From contig DHLX01000039.1 in NCBI GenBank assembly GCA_002405475.1, positions 1-64,000 on the forward strand: a stretch of DNA of 64,000 nt, in the 5' to 3' direction. Positions 29,587-38,368 of this stretch are shown piece after piece. Source of the DNA: Burkholderiales bacterium UBA4657 (GTDB lineage: Bacteria; Pseudomonadota; Gammaproteobacteria; Burkholderiales; Burkholderiaceae_E). The notes under the pieces were generated by a model that worked only from the letters and a program-made list of their open reading frames with translations, did no database searches and was not told where the DNA came from. Each line of letters begins with the position of its first letter. The first letter of the stretch is position 1. The translations under genes were made by a program, and so were the position numbers.

Positions 29587-30816
29587 ATGCCTAATACCTT
29601 GATTAAAGTTGATCTTAGCTGCCCGCCGACCGAGAACGAGCAAATACACAACCGTTGGCACCCTGATATTCCAATGGCCTGCTGGGTTAAACCAGGAGAA
29701 GATTTTATTCTTGAAACTTATGACTGGACTGGCGGATTCATCAAAAATAATGACAGTGCTGATGATGTCCGGGACATTGATCTTACTACTGTTCATTACC
29801 TGTCTGGTCCGGTCGGGGTTCACGGAGCCGAACCGGGCGACTTGCTGGTCGTGGACTTGCTGGACATCGGTGCCAAATCTGACAGTTTGTGGGGCTTTAA
29901 TGGCTTTTTTAGCAAAAAGAATGGCGGCGGTTTTTTAACTGATCACTTTCCCTATGCACAAAAATCCATCTGGGATATCGAAGGTATGTTCACAAAATCA
30001 CGGCATGTCCCGGGGGTGCACTTTGCTGGACTGATTCATCCCGGTTTAATCGGTTGCTTACCCGATCGCCGTATGCTCGACATCTGGAACACACGCGAAG
30101 CTGAATTTATTGCAACAGATCCGAACCGCGTCCCACCTTTAGCGGCACCTCCTTCTTTTGCTACGGCACATATGGGAAAAATGTCTGGGCCAGAGCGTGA
30201 CAAGGCTGCTGCCGAGGGGGCTCGTACCGTGCCGCCACGTGAGCATGGGGGTAATTGCGATATCAAAGACCTGTCACGCGGCTCCAAAATCTACTTCCCC
30301 GTATATGTTGATGGCGCGGGCTTATCGGTGGGAGACTTGCATTTCAGTCAAGGTGATGGTGAGATCACATTCTGCGGTGCGATTGAAATGGCTGGCTGGG
30401 TTCACATGAGGGTCAGTCTGCTTAAAGGTGGTATGGCCATGTATGGCATCAAAAACCCTATCTTCAAGCCTAGTCCGATTACACCTACTTATAATGATTA
30501 CCTGATTTTTGAAGGCATCTCTGTCGATGAGTGGGGCAAGCAACATTATCTCGATGTCCATGTTGCCTATCGCCAGGCCTGCCTGAATGCCATCGAGTAT
30601 CTGACCAAATTTGGATACTCTCGGGCTCAAGCCCATTCCATTCTGGGTGTGGCACCGGTACAAGGGCACATTAGCGGCGTCGTCGATATACCTAATGCGT
30701 GCGCAACGCTTTGGTTACCAACACAAATATTTGATTTTGACATCAACCCGAGTTCGGCAGGGCCAGTTTTACATCTGGATCAATCGATTCAGATGCCTTT
30801 ATCACTTGACCTCTAA
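29587..30816 (+). CDS. fmdA: Formamidase/acetamidase FmdA
   Basis: Cytoplasmic zinc-type amidase of the FmdA/AmdA family that hydrolyses formamide (and often other short amides) to ammonia and the acid; 409 residues. It starts MPNTLIKVDLSCPPTENEQIHNRWHPDIP, close to characterised formamidases. Other blocks: DWTGGFIKNNDSADDV, PPREHGGNCDIKDLSRGSKIYFPVYV and the QGDGEITFCGAIEM stretch. The second of two adjacent ATGs is chosen because AGGAG lies six bases away. It supplies the reason for the linked amide transporter. Confidence 0.95.
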   Translation: MPNTLIKVDLSCPPTENEQIHNRWHPDIPMACWVKPGEDFILETYDWTGGFIKNNDSADDVRDIDLTTVHYLSGPVGVHGAEPGDLLVVDLLDIGAKSDSLWGFNGFFSKKNGGGFLTDHFPYAQKSIWDIEGMFTKSRHVPGVHFAGLIHPGLIGCLPDRRMLDIWNTREAEFIATDPNRVPPLAAPPSFATAHMGKMSGPERDKAAAEGARTVPPREHGGNCDIKDLSRGSKIYFPVYVDGAGLSVGDLHFSQGDGEITFCGAIEMAGWVHMRVSLLKGGMAMYGIKNPIFKPSPITPTYNDYLIFEGISVDEWGKQHYLDVHVAYRQACLNAIEYLTKFGYSRAQAHSILGVAPVQGHISGVVDIPNACATLWLPTQIFDFDINPSSAGPVLHLDQSIQMPLSLDL

Positions 30817-30834
30817 TGTTAAAGGAACGATATC

Positions 30835-31182
30835 ATGCCAACTTACGATTATGTGTGCGGCGACTGCGGCGGATTTGAGGCTTTTCAGTCCATGGCTCTT
30901 CGCAACGAAGCTGTCCCATGCCCGCATTGTGGTAAACCTTCTCAACGAAGCTGGGCAGTAGCGCCACGGTTGGCTTTGCTAGAAACGTCCACTCGACTTG
31001 CTTATGATGTCAATGAACGCGCACGACACGAACCCAAGCGTTCGGGTGAATATACACGGCTACGACACCCGGCAGGGTGTAGTTGTTGCAAAACGTCTAG
31101 TCAACGCGGAACTCAAGGGAATGTCGCTACAGGAGCCCCCAAAATGTTTCCCTCCAAGCGCCCGTGGATGATTAGTCACTGA
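30835..31182 (+). CDS. fmdB: FmdB-family zinc-ribbon protein
   Basis: A 115-residue protein. The N-terminal FmdB zinc ribbon (PTYDYVCGDCGGFEAFQSM then CPHCG) has two CxxC pairs. A basic tail with a further CSCC group near residue 80 follows. FmdB was named as a likely regulator of formamidase expression in Methylophilus; its biochemical role is not settled. It is the last gene of the amide operon, 18 bases after fmdA and ahead of a clear terminator. Confidence 0.88.
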   Translation: MPTYDYVCGDCGGFEAFQSMALRNEAVPCPHCGKPSQRSWAVAPRLALLETSTRLAYDVNERARHEPKRSGEYTRLRHPAGCSCCKTSSQRGTQGNVATGAPKMFPSKRPWMISH

Positions 31183-31335
31183 AGTTATTTATCGCATTTA
31201 TCTAATGGCTGCTTGAATAGGCGCCGATGCGATATGCCGAGCCAGAGGGCGGCCTCTGGGTAAGCAGTTCGCACCATCACTGTGTTTTTATGGTCGTGTC
31301 GTCACTTACAGCAAGTTAGATGGAGAGCAAGCAAG

Positions 31336-31380
31336 GCCAGACTGCGGCGCTTCCGGGGGCGAGCGCAGATGGCTTTTTTT
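31336..31380 (+). terminator. Rho-independent terminator of the amide operon
   Basis: GCCA-ga-CTGCG pairs with CGCAG-a-TGGC across a GC-rich loop and is followed at once by seven T residues (31374-31380). It lies 150 bases after fmdB. The rest of the 31183-31454 gap shows no gene. Confidence 0.75.
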
Positions 31381-31454
31381 GAGTGACGCTGCAATTTTTG
31401 AAAGACTATGACCGCAACCAGGTTGATAAGCTATTTTGTACAGAGATCCTGGCG

Positions 31455-31712
31455 TCAAGGATAAAAAAAATCTTGCACCCCGTACAGTTGGGCTAAAGAA
31501 CCTAAATTACCATCACGTCCCAAGAGTTCCAGATCGATTTTTCGTTGCAGTGCTGCACGTTTCCATGCCAGCATGACCGCCAGGGCGCTGGAATCGACAT
31601 CTTGCACCTGGCTTAAATCGAAGACAGTTTCACCCTGAGCCAAAGCCTGCAAGCCTTGTAGCTTGACAGCGACCGCATTATCGAGGCGAATACGTGCCGG
31701 GACTGTATACAT
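31455..31712 (-). CDS. mlaB: MlaB-type STAS domain protein
   Basis: Small cytoplasmic STAS protein of 85 residues that binds and activates the MlaF ATPase. The core FDLSQVQDVDSSALAVMLAWKRAA carries the conserved Asp-Ser-Ser-Ala of MlaB. ATG 31712 begins two bases after the mlaC stop with AAAGG upstream; a longer in-frame start at 31733 lies inside mlaC. It is the last gene of the mla operon as found here. Confidence 0.88.
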   Translation of the reverse strand: MYTVPARIRLDNAVAVKLQGLQALAQGETVFDLSQVQDVDSSALAVMLAWKRAALQRKIDLELLGRDGNLGSLAQLYGVQDFFYP

Positions 31713-31713
31713 A

Positions 31714-32352
31714 TCAGCCTTTGGCCAGATCAATATTTTTCTGGCGCAAGGTTCTGATCAAACCGTCCACACCGCTCTTGTTGATTTCCTGCGCGAAGCT
31801 GTTGCGATAGTTCTCTACCAGCCAGACGCCCAGGACATTAACGTCGTAAATTTTCCAGCCTTGAGGCGTGCGCTCCAGACGGTAGTCCAGTTGTATGGCT
31901 TCTCCGCGCGGCGGTACTACCCTGGTCCGAACGATAACCTCCGAATCGTCAGGCGCTGCGCGCAGCGGGATGAACTGCATTTTCACATCCTTGGCCTGAC
32001 TGAAGGCACCAGCATAGGTTCTGATCAGCAATAGCTTGAATTCCTGCGTCAGCTGGTTTTTTTGTTCAACGCTAGCCTCGCGCCAGCCCCGACCTACAGC
32101 CGAGGCCGTCATGCGAGTAAAGTTGACATTGGGCATGACACGCTCATCCACCAGTTTGATCAGCTTGTCAATGTCGCCGTCCTGCAGCGTCTTGTCTTTC
32201 TGGATTGTGCCCAATACCTCGGTTGATATCCGTTTGATCAATTCGTCCGGCGCACTGATGCTGGCTTGTGCATTGCCTTGGACAAAAGCGCATCCCAGTA
32301 GCATGACTGCCGCTAGGCTCAGCATCCGGTGTGTAAGACGTTTCAAGACCAT
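31714..32352 (-). CDS. mlaC: Phospholipid-binding protein MlaC
   Basis: Periplasmic carrier that shuttles phospholipid between the MlaA complex and MlaFEDB; 212 residues. It has a signal peptide (LKRLTHRMLSLAAVMLLGCAFVQGNAQA). The mature part has the Tol_Tol_Ttg2 family pattern: VDERVMPNVNFTRMTASAVGRGWREAS, QLTQEFKLLLIRTYAGA and GWKIYDVNVLGVWLVENYRNSF. ATG 32352 is chosen for GGAG six bases upstream. Confidence 0.93.
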   Translation of the reverse strand: MVLKRLTHRMLSLAAVMLLGCAFVQGNAQASISAPDELIKRISTEVLGTIQKDKTLQDGDIDKLIKLVDERVMPNVNFTRMTASAVGRGWREASVEQKNQLTQEFKLLLIRTYAGAFSQAKDVKMQFIPLRAAPDDSEVIVRTRVVPPRGEAIQLDYRLERTPQGWKIYDVNVLGVWLVENYRNSFAQEINKSGVDGLIRTLRQKNIDLAKG

Positions 32353-32367
32353 CGAATTCTCCATCAG

Positions 32368-33096
32368 TTATTCATTGGCCGGAACTGCGGCAGCGGGTTC
32401 CGGAGGGTAGCCATCATAAACCGCATTCAGGCGGCGCTGTAAATAGGCGTCACGGATAAACATATAACGATCAAGTGCAGCATTTTCGAGCACGGTACTG
32501 GCATTCAGCAGATCGGCCCGAACCGAGATGATACGCAAGCCCATGCTGGTATTCCGGGTAGGGATATGGTCGATACGATCAACCGGGTCTACGATTCTGT
32601 CCGCAACGAAGCCGACACCATCGCGCACTGAGCTGGGGCCAAAAATGGGCAGGACAAAATAGGGGCCCGGCTCAAGACCCCAGACCCCCAGGGTCTGACC
32701 AAAATCTTCATTGCGCTTTTCCAGGCCTTCCATTTCACGTGCAATGTCAAGACAGCCGCCGAAACCCAGGGTGGTATTGACCGCGACCCGCATCAGTTGA
32801 TTCACGCACTCGCCGGGTTTGCCTTGCAGCAGACTGTTGACGGCTGACCAGATATCGCCGATATTGCCGAAAATATTCCCGACACACTGCCGTACTGGCT
32901 CCGGCACTACCGCTGTATACGCCTGGGCGGTCGGTTTGAGTACGGCACGATCAATGACATCGTTAAATTCAAATACGGCGCGGTTGTACCGCTCCCACGG
33001 GTCGCGCGGATCGCCAGGGGGAACAGACGACTGCGCCACTGCCATGCTGCCAAACATGAACAACACGCTAGCCATTAAACAGTGCACTACTTTCAT
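32368..33096 (-). CDS. mlaA: MlaA/VacJ family outer-membrane protein, no lipobox
   Basis: Outer-membrane partner that removes misplaced phospholipid from the outer leaflet; 242 residues. Family blocks: DPWERYNRAVFEFNDVIDRAVLKPTAQAY, TTLGFGGCLDIAREMEG, EDFGQTLGVWGLEPGPYFVLPIFGPSSVRDGVG. Most MlaA proteins are lipoproteins. Here the signal peptide (VLFMFGSMAVAQSS) has no Cys at the cleavage point; the only early Cys is residue 6. So this copy appears to be cleaved by signal peptidase I. It overlaps mlaD by four bases. Confidence 0.92.
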   Translation of the reverse strand: MKVVHCLMASVLFMFGSMAVAQSSVPPGDPRDPWERYNRAVFEFNDVIDRAVLKPTAQAYTAVVPEPVRQCVGNIFGNIGDIWSAVNSLLQGKPGECVNQLMRVAVNTTLGFGGCLDIAREMEGLEKRNEDFGQTLGVWGLEPGPYFVLPIFGPSSVRDGVGFVADRIVDPVDRIDHIPTRNTSMGLRIISVRADLLNASTVLENAALDRYMFIRDAYLQRRLNAVYDGYPPEPAAAVPANE

Positions 33097-33566
33097 TTTT
33101 TCTCTCTACCAGCATCGGCTGCACTCTTGAATAAAAATTGACTGATCAGATTTTCCAGCACGATTGCTGACTGCGTGCTGGAAATACGCGCGCCCTGATC
33201 CAGATTGGTTTCATCGCCGCCAGCGCTGAGCCCGATATACTGCTCACCCAACAGCCCTGAGGTGAGAATGCTGGCACTGGTGTCCTTCGGAAAGGCATAG
33301 GCCTTCTCAAGCTCAAGCTGCACCCGAGCCTGATATTTCTTATCGTCAAACGAAATTGATTTAACCCGTCCAACGGTGACGCCGGCACTTTTCACCGGGG
33401 CGCGCACTTTTAATCCGCCAATATTATCGAAATAGGCAGTGACTGCGTAGCTGTCACCCCGGCTGAAACTGGCCAGATTGCCTGCCTGTAGTGCCAGAAA
33501 CAGCAGCGCTAGCGCACCTGCTACAACAAACAAGCCAACCAGAACGTCGATCGAGCGTTTATTCAT
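33093..33566 (-). CDS. mlaD: Phospholipid ABC transporter MCE protein MlaD
   Basis: Inner-membrane-anchored MCE protein of 157 residues forming the hexameric lipid-passage ring on MlaE. One N-terminal helix (SIDVLVGLFVVAGALALLFLALQAG) is followed by a single MCE domain with YFDNIGGLKVRAPVKSAGVTVGRV and LLGEQYIGLSAGGDE. It lies 12 bases after mlaE and overlaps mlaA. Confidence 0.94.
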   Translation of the reverse strand: MNKRSIDVLVGLFVVAGALALLFLALQAGNLASFSRGDSYAVTAYFDNIGGLKVRAPVKSAGVTVGRVKSISFDDKKYQARVQLELEKAYAFPKDTSASILTSGLLGEQYIGLSAGGDETNLDQGARISSTQSAIVLENLISQFLFKSAADAGREKK

Positions 33567-33578
33567 ACCATTTCCTTG

Positions 33579-34370
33579 TCATACATCGCCGAACATCATG
33601 GCGGTCAAAATGAAGTCGAGTCCCAGTACCGTGAGCGAGGAAATGACTACGGTACGGGTCGTGGCACGCGCCACACCTTCGGGCGTAGGTTGACAGATCC
33701 AGCCTTCATACAGGGCAATAAAGGTCACGGCGAAACCGAAGACCACACTTTTAATCAGTCCGTTCAGCACATCATCCAGAACATCCACCCCCGACTGCAT
33801 CTGGCTCCAGAATGCACCTGGGTCAACGCCAATCAATTTCACCCCGACCAGCCAGGCACCCAGAATACCGATGGCCGAAAATACCGTGGCCAGCACTGGC
33901 ATGGCAATGACGCCACCCCAAAAACGGGGTGCCAGTACCCGCTTGATCGGGTTGACCGCCATCATTTCCATAGCGGCCAGTTGTTCCCCGGCTTTCATCA
34001 GACCAATTTCGGCGGTGAGTGAAGTGCCCGCGCGCCCGGCAAATAGCAATGCCGTGACGACCGGGCCCAGCTCGCGTACCAGTGACAACGCGACCAGCAA
34101 ACCCAGTGACTCGGACGCGCCGTAGCGGTTCAGGGTGTAATAACCTTGCAGTCCCAGCACAAAACCGACGAACAGGCCAGACACCAGAATGATAACTAGC
34201 GAATAATTGCCTAAAAAATGCACCTGCTCGACTACCAGTCGGGGTCGTTTCAGCGAATCGCCAGCATGGACTAACAGGCGCACAAACATGCGCGCACCGG
34301 CACCCAGGCCGGCCAGCATGTTCAGCACGTATTGCCCAAGAGAGCCCAGGCCAAGTAGCGCGCGCATCAC
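33579..34370 (-). CDS. mlaE: Phospholipid ABC transporter permease MlaE
   Basis: Permease of 263 residues. It contains the MlaE signature TALLFAGRAGTSLTAEIGLMKAGEQLAAMEMMAVNPIKRVLAPRFWGG. About five hydrophobic segments are visible. It overlaps mlaF by four bases. A start one codon later is equally possible. Confidence 0.94.
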   Translation of the reverse strand: MMRALLGLGSLGQYVLNMLAGLGAGARMFVRLLVHAGDSLKRPRLVVEQVHFLGNYSLVIILVSGLFVGFVLGLQGYYTLNRYGASESLGLLVALSLVRELGPVVTALLFAGRAGTSLTAEIGLMKAGEQLAAMEMMAVNPIKRVLAPRFWGGVIAMPVLATVFSAIGILGAWLVGVKLIGVDPGAFWSQMQSGVDVLDDVLNGLIKSVVFGFAVTFIALYEGWICQPTPEGVARATTRTVVISSLTVLGLDFILTAMMFGDV

Positions 34371-35188
34371 TGTAACCCCAGGTCAGAGGCGTAAGTACGT
34401 GCTGCTGGCATGTGAAAGCCTACCGGCCCCTCATGCGTGGCGTCAATGAACTGGCGCACAAACGGGTCACTCGAGGCACGCAATTCATCCGGGCTGCCTT
34501 GCGCAGCCACCTTGCCGTTAGCGATGAAATAGACAAAGTCACTAATGAGGAAGGTTTCATGCACATCATGACTGACGACAATCGAGGTAGCGCCCAAGGC
34601 ATCATTCAAACGCCGGATCAGATTGGCGGTAATACCCATGGAAATGGGGTCGAGCCCGGCAAAAGGCTCGTCATACATGATGAGTTGCGGGTCGAGTGCA
34701 ATGGCGCGTGCCAGTGCCACCCGCCGCGCCATACCCCCGGAAATTTCAGCCGGCTTCAGATGGCTGGCGCCGCGCAGTCCGACCGCATGCAACTTCATTA
34801 AAACCAGGTCGCGAATCAAATCTTCTGGCAGGCTGGTATGTTCGCGCAATGGAAAAGCCACATTGTCGAAGCAGCTCAAGTCGGTAAACAGCGCACCGAA
34901 CTGGAACAGTAAACCCATGCGTCGCCGTGCCTGCATCCAGGTCTCACGTCCGGCTTCATGTAACGCAATGCCATCGAACTGAATGCTGCCGTGTTGTGCT
35001 TTGAGCAGCCCACCGATCAGGCGCAGGATGGTGGTTTTCCCTGAACCTGAGCCGCCCATGACAGCAACGACCTTGCCGCGCGGAAAATGCATCGAGACAT
35101 CGCGCAAAATGACACGCTCGTCATAGGCAAACGAGACCTGCGATAGTTCCAGCAGCGGTCGGGATGGGTTAAGGGCAGTGTTAGTCAT
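34367..35188 (-). CDS. mlaF: Phospholipid ABC transporter ATP-binding protein MlaF
   Basis: ATPase of 273 residues that powers the Mla pathway. Walker A is GGSGSGKTTILRL, signature EISGGMARRVALARAI, Walker B LIMYDEPFAGLDPIS. It is the first gene of the mlaFEDACB operon. The start is ATG 35188; an upstream TTG (35194) is less likely. The 125 bases upstream hold no recognisable promoter. Confidence 0.95.
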   Translation of the reverse strand: MTNTALNPSRPLLELSQVSFAYDERVILRDVSMHFPRGKVVAVMGGSGSGKTTILRLIGGLLKAQHGSIQFDGIALHEAGRETWMQARRRMGLLFQFGALFTDLSCFDNVAFPLREHTSLPEDLIRDLVLMKLHAVGLRGASHLKPAEISGGMARRVALARAIALDPQLIMYDEPFAGLDPISMGITANLIRRLNDALGATSIVVSHDVHETFLISDFVYFIANGKVAAQGSPDELRASSDPFVRQFIDATHEGPVGFHMPAARTYASDLGLQ

Positions 35189-35313
35189 GAACAAAGCGCG
35201 ATTTTACAGTCTTGGCGCTCCACTAATAGGCTAAAGGGCTTTCTGGCTCGAATATTCCGGTCACGGTGTTGCACTTGCAGCAATTTTCCAGCCAGGGCAA
35301 TACACACCAGGCC

Positions 35314-36471
35314 TCAAACCTTGATGACATGAGCGTTCAGGCCACGCCTGGGAGATGGCTCAATTGCCGGGCCATAACCCAGCCTGGCCCACATCTGCAC
35401 CGTCAAGCCCTGGTTGCCTGTCAGCAGGCGGTGTATTTCCTTGTAAAGTCCCTGCATTTCGGCGTATTCCTGAATGGCCTGCGAAATTGGCTGCATTGAC
35501 AGGCCTTCGGCGGTAGCCGCCAGCTGGGCGCGTACCCAGACACGACCGGCATTGATTTGGGTCGTACGTTCGTTATCGCTGCTGAGTAGCCAATAAAACG
35601 CCGGAGTAGCATCGATCTTGGCATTGAAATCCTCAATCAGCCGGACAGTAGTGCTGTCCTGCGGACCCGGAGCCGTGCTGCGGTCAAGTAGTCCGAGTGC
35701 ATTGATCAGCCGTAGCATCGGCTCGTTATTACTCAGTCCATCCCGGTGTTGTGCAATCTCTTTCGGCCCCACACGCAACACCTTCATTGATTCCAGCATG
35801 GTTCTGGGGGTGGTGATTTCTATGCGCCAGGCTTCTTTTGCTATGCGCCGGTGCTGATCCATGAAGGGCGGGTCATCCTGGGTAACATAACTGGTACTAA
35901 GCGGATACGGATAGGAGCTATTGACAATCGCCTGAATGGATTTTTGCGGCGGTACGCGCATCTCGTAAGCTTCGCGGTTGGTGCGGCGCTTGAGAATTTG
36001 TGCAAACAAGGGGTCAGGTTTGATGGCCTCATCACGCACCAGCTTGATGTGGGCTGTTGGACGTGCATCGATCTTCTTCGACTCAAAAACTCCGCCGGGA
36101 AACAGGCTGATGTCGGCGCGCAAGCCTTTTTGTTTTGCCGCCAGGTCGAGCAATTCGAGGAAAGTGCCCTGGCTCATTAAAATCTGACGCCCGAATGGGT
36201 CGGTTTCGGGCAGAAGGCGAGTGGGATCGATAAACAGGGTGATTTCATCGGGTCTGGAAATATCGACCAGCCAGCTTTGCAGATTGTGCGAGTGCGGTGC
36301 CAAAACCGCATGCGCCAATATCCAGCGCCTCGGGTCAGTTTCCTTTTCTGCGTCCTGCCAGGCTGCCAGCGCCTCGGTCGGCAGCCGTGAGCTGCAACCT
36401 GTCAGAGAACCGCCCAAAGCAGCGAAAATTACCCCGCCGCCAGTCGTGCGAATGAATGCCCTTCTGTCCAT
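35314..36471 (-). CDS. Acg-like nitroreductase-fold protein with twin-arginine lipoprotein signal
   Basis: A 385-residue exported protein. The N-terminus MDRRAFIRTTGGGVIFAALGG is a twin-arginine signal followed by SLTGCSS, a plausible lipobox, so it is probably a Tat-exported lipoprotein. The rest has the double nitroreductase arrangement of the Acg family (AHAVLAPHSHNLQSW near the start and KRRTNREAYEMRVPP in the middle). Many Acg-like proteins have poor FMN-binding sites and their role is unclear. The start is fixed by GAGGAG upstream of ATG 36471. It stands alone, divergent from ftsE. Confidence 0.8.
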   Translation of the reverse strand: MDRRAFIRTTGGGVIFAALGGSLTGCSSRLPTEALAAWQDAEKETDPRRWILAHAVLAPHSHNLQSWLVDISRPDEITLFIDPTRLLPETDPFGRQILMSQGTFLELLDLAAKQKGLRADISLFPGGVFESKKIDARPTAHIKLVRDEAIKPDPLFAQILKRRTNREAYEMRVPPQKSIQAIVNSSYPYPLSTSYVTQDDPPFMDQHRRIAKEAWRIEITTPRTMLESMKVLRVGPKEIAQHRDGLSNNEPMLRLINALGLLDRSTAPGPQDSTTVRLIEDFNAKIDATPAFYWLLSSDNERTTQINAGRVWVRAQLAATAEGLSMQPISQAIQEYAEMQGLYKEIHRLLTGNQGLTVQMWARLGYGPAIEPSPRRGLNAHVIKV

Positions 36472-36656
36472 ATGCCACTCCTCAAACATTGCAATTCTAT
36501 AACTGGTAAAGCTTATTTGGAATGTCGAAAAAGAAAGCACACTATTCATTCGTGAATAGGGCAAGTGTACAGCGCCCGCTTGATTTGTTGCAGGCCTGAT
36601 CTTTTTTGCAGGCTAACTGAACCGAAGTACTACAGCGGCGCTGTATCATCAGCGTT

Positions 36657-37346
36657 ATGATCGAATTCATACAAGTCAGCAAAGCGTATCGTGGCATTGG
36701 CAGCAATGCCCTGACCGGACTCAGCCTGAAGGTGGAAAAGGGTGAATTTGTCGCAGTGCTGGGCAGTTCAGGCGCTGGCAAATCGACGCTGTTCAAACTG
36801 ATCGCCGCGATTGAGCGACCTTCTGCCGGACGAGTGCGTGTAGGTCAGCAGGATATCTCCAGACTGGCACCCGCTGCGGTTCCTTTTGTTCGACGCAATA
36901 TCGGACTGACATTTCAGGACCAGAAACTATTATTTGATCGCAGCGTACTTGATAACGTCATGTTGCCGCTGATTTATGTAGGCACCCCCTACCAAGATGC
37001 GCAGTCCCGTGCCCGTGCCGCTCTGGACAAGGTAGGTATACGTGAAAAAGAACGCCTGTCACCCGCCATGCTATCGGGAGGCGAACAACAGCGTGTTGCC
37101 ATAGCGCGCGCCATTGTCGGTCGTCCGGCCATTTTGCTGGCCGACGAACCCACCGCCAACCTCGATGACAAGACCGCGCAGCGCATTGTCGATATTTTTG
37201 CTGATTTTCACCGCATTGGCGTTACCGTGATGGTGGCGACCCATGACCCGGATTTACTCAGGGGCAGGGCGACGCGAGCAATTACCCTGGAAGCGGGTCA
37301 ACTGGTTTCAGACACTGGTCTGGGCAGGCTAGAGGAGAGATTCTGA
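36657..37346 (+). CDS. ftsE: Cell division ATP-binding protein FtsE
   Basis: ATPase of 229 residues that with FtsX controls septal peptidoglycan hydrolases. It opens [13 protein letters not shown], then Walker [15 protein letters not shown]-loop [25 protein letters not shown], signature [15 protein letters not shown] and Walker [13 protein letters not shown]. Stop and ftsX start overlap as TGATG. In many proteobacteria rpoH follows ftsX; here an unrelated cluster does. Confidence 0.96.
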   Translation: MIEFIQVSKAYRGIGSNALTGLSLKVEKGEFVAVLGSSGAGKSTLFKLIAAIERPSAGRVRVGQQDISRLAPAAVPFVRRNIGLTFQDQKLLFDRSVLDNVMLPLIYVGTPYQDAQSRARAALDKVGIREKERLSPAMLSGGEQQRVAIARAIVGRPAILLADEPTANLDDKTAQRIVDIFADFHRIGVTVMVATHDPDLLRGRATRAITLEAGQLVSDTGLGRLEERF

Positions 37347-38296
37347 TGCAAGCCTGGATCAGTTCACACCGCTATGCGATTCGGGTGGCTATCCGCAGCC
37401 TGGCGCTCGAACCGTGGAGCTGGCTCAGTGCCGCACTGGTCATTGCAACCGCAGTTCTCCTGCCATGGTTATTGTTTAGCGTGATCCAGTTGGCCGGCCC
37501 GAATCTGAAATATCTCGCGACCGACCCGGAAGTTTCAGTATTCATGAAAATCGAGGCGAACGCCGACGACATTGTCCGTGCCCGATCGGTAATAGAGCAG
37601 CAGACCAAATCATCGGGCACTGCTGCAGGCAAAGTACAGGTGACCTGGGTCAGTAAGGCGCAGGCTCTGGAGCAGCTCAAGGCGCAAACCGCTCGTGCTG
37701 GCGGGCATAGCAGTGCCTTGGCAGTACTGCAGGAAAATCCCTTGCCAGATGCCTTTATCATCCGACTCCCTGGCTGGGCACCTGAGCAGGTAAACAAACT
37801 GGCCGAGTCGTTACGACGCGGGCTTACCCAGGTGGATTTGGTTCAGGTTGATACGGCCTGGATGCAAACGCTGGGACGACTTATTGCCACGCTCAACTTG
37901 ATATTGTGGTGGGCGGCAGCTATTTTTTGCCTGGTGGTCATGGCGGTGACATTTAACGCGACGCGTAGCCAGGCCTTGCAATTGCGCGATGAAATTGAAC
38001 TGGCGCGACTGGTCGGCGCAACCGATGCATTTATCCGGCGTCCTTTCTTTTATCGCGGCGCCTTGCTTGGAGCCCTAGGCGGGGTACTGGCTTTGTTGCT
38101 GGCGTTGCTACTGCTATCGATGCTGGCTTATGCGTTTCAGTCCATGAGTCAGGATTTGTCTGCCCTTTTGTTGCATCATGTCTGGGCGGGTGAGCGCTGG
38201 CTGGAAAGCGCGGTGGTGATCATGATGTCCTGCCTGCTGGGAGCGGTAGGGGGTGGGTGGGCAGCGCAACGGCAGTTGCTACGATTCAAGGACTGA
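37346..38296 (+). CDS. ftsX: Cell division protein FtsX
   Basis: Membrane partner of FtsE, 316 residues. One helix lies near 25-45, then a periplasmic domain with VSVFMKIEANADDIVRA and NPLPDAFIIRLP, then three helices in the C-terminal FtsX/MacB-type region including the AATRSQALQLRDEIELARLVGATDAFIRRPF-type stretch. It shares one base with ftsE. The gap that follows contains the promoter of the next operon. Confidence 0.95.
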   Translation: MQAWISSHRYAIRVAIRSLALEPWSWLSAALVIATAVLLPWLLFSVIQLAGPNLKYLATDPEVSVFMKIEANADDIVRARSVIEQQTKSSGTAAGKVQVTWVSKAQALEQLKAQTARAGGHSSALAVLQENPLPDAFIIRLPGWAPEQVNKLAESLRRGLTQVDLVQVDTAWMQTLGRLIATLNLILWWAAAIFCLVVMAVTFNATRSQALQLRDEIELARLVGATDAFIRRPFFYRGALLGALGGVLALLLALLLLSMLAYAFQSMSQDLSALLLHHVWAGERWLESAVVIMMSCLLGAVGGGWAAQRQLLRFKD

Positions 38297-38329
38297 AGTG
38301 GTAAAAATTACCGGCGGATCTGCAACTGC

Positions 38330-38357
38330 TTGACAGGCGTCTATATTTGAATACAAT
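38330..38357 (+). promoter_or_regulatory. Near-consensus sigma70 promoter of the PspA-flotillin operon
   Basis: TTGACA (38330-38335), 16 bases, TACAAT (38352-38357). The -10 lies inside a 24-bp palindrome, so a repressor bound there would block it. Transcription would start near 38364, almost at the first ATG, leaving a leaderless or very short-leader message. Confidence 0.6.
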
Positions 38358-38368
38358 TGTATTCAAAT
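38345..38368. promoter_or_regulatory. 24-bp perfect palindrome, candidate operator
   Basis: The half-site ATTTGAATACAA is followed directly by its exact reverse complement. It covers the -10 of the promoter at 38330-38357 and runs into the ATG of the putative ribbon-helix-helix gene. Such proteins bind as dimers to palindromes, so autorepression is the simplest reading (inference). Confidence 0.65.
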
